From positions 1 to 22,070 of the forward strand of contig JAZQGY010000009.1 in NCBI GenBank assembly GCA_045540295.1: a DNA stretch of 22,070 bases, in the 5' to 3' direction. Position 1 is the first letter of the stretch. Each line of letters starts with the position of its first letter. The position numbers and the translations under genes are program-made. This DNA is from SIG452 sp045540295. GTDB lineage: Bacteria; Bacillota; Clostridia; UMGS1840. The notes beneath the pieces were generated by a model, which had not been told where the DNA came from, searched no databases, and saw only the letters and a list, made by a program, of their open reading frames with translations. Below, in pieces: positions 21,347 to 22,070 of this stretch.

Positions 21347-21382
21347 AAAATGGCTTACAGAACACTCTGTAAGCCATTTTTT
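21347..21382 (+). terminator. Terminator of the ribosomal protein cluster
   Basis: A perfect 15-bp stem (21347-21361 with 21366-21380) with an ACAC loop, ending in a run of six T. AAAA at the 5' foot makes it potentially bidirectional. Confidence 0.96.
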
Positions 21383-21759
21383 CGTTATACAAAAAATGCA
21401 CCAACCGAAGTTAGTGCATCTAAAAATGCATTACTCTGATTGTTGCGACACAATTTACTCAAGACCTTGTTTTAGGTGCACATGAATAGAGTATGCATTT
21501 TTACCAAACGGAAATGCACACCAAAAAACAAAATCTTTATTCAATTGCGTCGCAATTTTATTATGGCATACAATTTTTTCTTTGTAAAGAAGTTTCATGA
21601 AAAAAGCGGCAGCTTTATTATGTGGAAGGAATAGAAGATTTCTCCTTTCCAACCATCACAGAACGATTACCTTTCGATGGAGGTGTTTTCAATCGGATGA
21701 ACACAGTGGGATGCCCCTACAGTTTGGTAGAGGATGAAATAGCGGAATTACCATTTTTC
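21383..21759. other. Gene-free stretch with inverted repeats
   Basis: No convincing gene. ATGCAC 21396-21401 pairs with GTGCAT 21414-21419. A larger inverted repeat pairs AAAAATGCAT...ACTCT (21422-21437, one bulged T) with 21488-21502, 15 bp. The motif AAATGCA recurs four or more times in either orientation within 120 bp. A 46-codon frame at 21597-21737 (MKKAAALLCG...) has no SD and resembles nothing. It may be the remains of a small non-coding element. Confidence 0.5.
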
Positions 21760-21788
21760 TTGACATTACCGAAAAATAATGCTACAAT
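21760..21788 (+). promoter_or_regulatory. Promoter of the zinc-ribbon gene
   Basis: TTGACA at 21760-21765 and TACAAT at 21783-21788 with a 17-bp spacer. The leader then holds a small hairpin, GTCAG with CTGAC around 21802-21820, before the SD AAGGGAG at about 21860. Confidence 0.8.
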
Positions 21789-21873
21789 GAAATCAATTGG
21801 AGTCAGGATGTTTTCTGACAACAAGTATCGAAAAGGAAATATAAGATTGAAATCATTGGAAGGGAGAACACGC

Positions 21874-22070
21874 ATGCCAAATTTTTGCACACAGTGTGGG
21901 ACAAAACTGGCAGATGGCATTACATGTCCAAACTGCGGTTATGTGTCCCCCGAAGCCGCAAACGTGACAGCGAAACCTGAATCCGTTACACTGCAACCAA
22001 CCCCCGAGCCGGTGCAACCAACCCCCGAGCCGGTGCAACCAACCCCCGAGCCGGTGCAACCAACCCCCGA
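21874..22070 (+). CDS. Zinc-ribbon protein with proline-rich repeats (partial at right edge)
   Basis: The reading frame opens MPNFCTQCGTKLADGI and CPNCGYVSPE, a four-cysteine zinc ribbon (C5, C8, and two more near residues 18 and 21). It then runs into repeats of the heptapeptide QPTPEPV. In related proteins such an N-terminal ribbon and flexible linker precede a membrane segment or other domain, but the rest is outside the window, so no function is assigned. SD AAGGGAG lies about 8 nt before the ATG, and a good promoter is upstream. Confidence 0.75.
   Translation, partial: MPNFCTQCGTKLADGITCPNCGYVSPEAANVTAKPESVTLQPTPEPVQPTPEPVQPTPEPVQPTP
21994..22070 (+). repeat. 21-bp perfect tandem repeat encoding QPTPEPV
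   Basis: Three identical 21-bp units (21994-22014, 22015-22035, 22036-22056) and a fourth, cut by the window edge after 14 bp. There is no base difference between copies, even at third positions, which points to recent duplication by slippage. Repeat number beyond the window is unknown. Confidence 0.97.

Noticed and set aside
21455..21652. 65-codon minus-strand frame after the cluster terminator
   Set aside because: Overlaps inverted repeats, has no SD and no known features.
21597..21737. 46-codon frame MKKAAALLCG...
   Set aside because: No SD and no recognisable sequence; probably chance.
21994..22070. Tandem repeats as a CRISPR array
   Set aside because: Units are directly abutting 21-bp copies with no spacers and continue an open reading frame.

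Overview
The window is a chromosomal segment of a low-to-moderate GC Gram-positive bacterium, most likely an anaerobic member of Clostridia. The grounds are: strong GGAGG ribosome binding sites, heavy use of AGA for arginine, zinc-binding (C+) forms of S4, S14, L24, L31 and L36, a KOW-domain (L14e-like) gene between map and infA, an adenylate kinase with a four-cysteine lid, and an SLH-domain protein. A species cannot be named from the sequence alone.

Left flank (1-2760): a decayed 3' end of a large serine recombinase (1-669); a promoter followed by a long imperfect RNA hairpin that resembles 6S RNA and ends in a terminator (809-1066); a small secreted SLH protein (1160-1813); and a convergent secreted M23-type peptidase on the minus strand (1797-2735) whose 3' end overlaps the SLH gene by 17 bp.

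Core (2836-21382): a long plus-strand block of translation genes. The first unit is infC-rpmI-rplT behind an L20-type attenuation leader, closed by a terminator at 4226-4252. A second promoter and a 300-nt structured leader introduce the S10, spc and alpha gene blocks: rpsJ, rplC, rplD, rplW, rplB, rpsS, rplV, rpsC, rplP, rpmC, rpsQ, rplN, rplX, rplE, rpsN, rpsH, rplF, rplR, rpsE, rpmD, rplO, secY, adk, map, KOW gene, infA, rpmJ, rpsM, rpsK, rpsD, rpoA, rplQ, then rpmE and a strong terminator. The products build both ribosomal subunits (23 assigned S10/spc/alpha ribosomal proteins before the alpha block and five in or after it), and add initiation factors IF1 and IF3, the Sec channel, N-terminal methionine removal, nucleotide balance and the RNA polymerase alpha subunit. 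The layout is unusual in that the IF3 operon takes the place where tuf/fus/rpsG/rpsL usually stand, and rpmE sits at the end.

Right flank (21383-22070): a gene-free stretch with inverted repeats, then a well-formed promoter and the start of a zinc-ribbon protein with a perfect 21-bp tandem repeat, cut by the window edge.

The most notable signal not explained by the genes is RNA structure. Besides the L20-type leader and the 6S-like RNA, most longer gaps inside the ribosomal operon carry one to five stem-loops, with three standout regions: the rpsJ leader (4394-4701), the rpsJ-rplC gap (5017-5183) and the rpmJ-rpsM gap (17828-18073), the last with a terminator-like hairpin and a possible competing pairing upstream of the S13-S11-S4-alpha genes. 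No CRISPR array, tRNA, rRNA or novel defence or biosynthetic system was seen.
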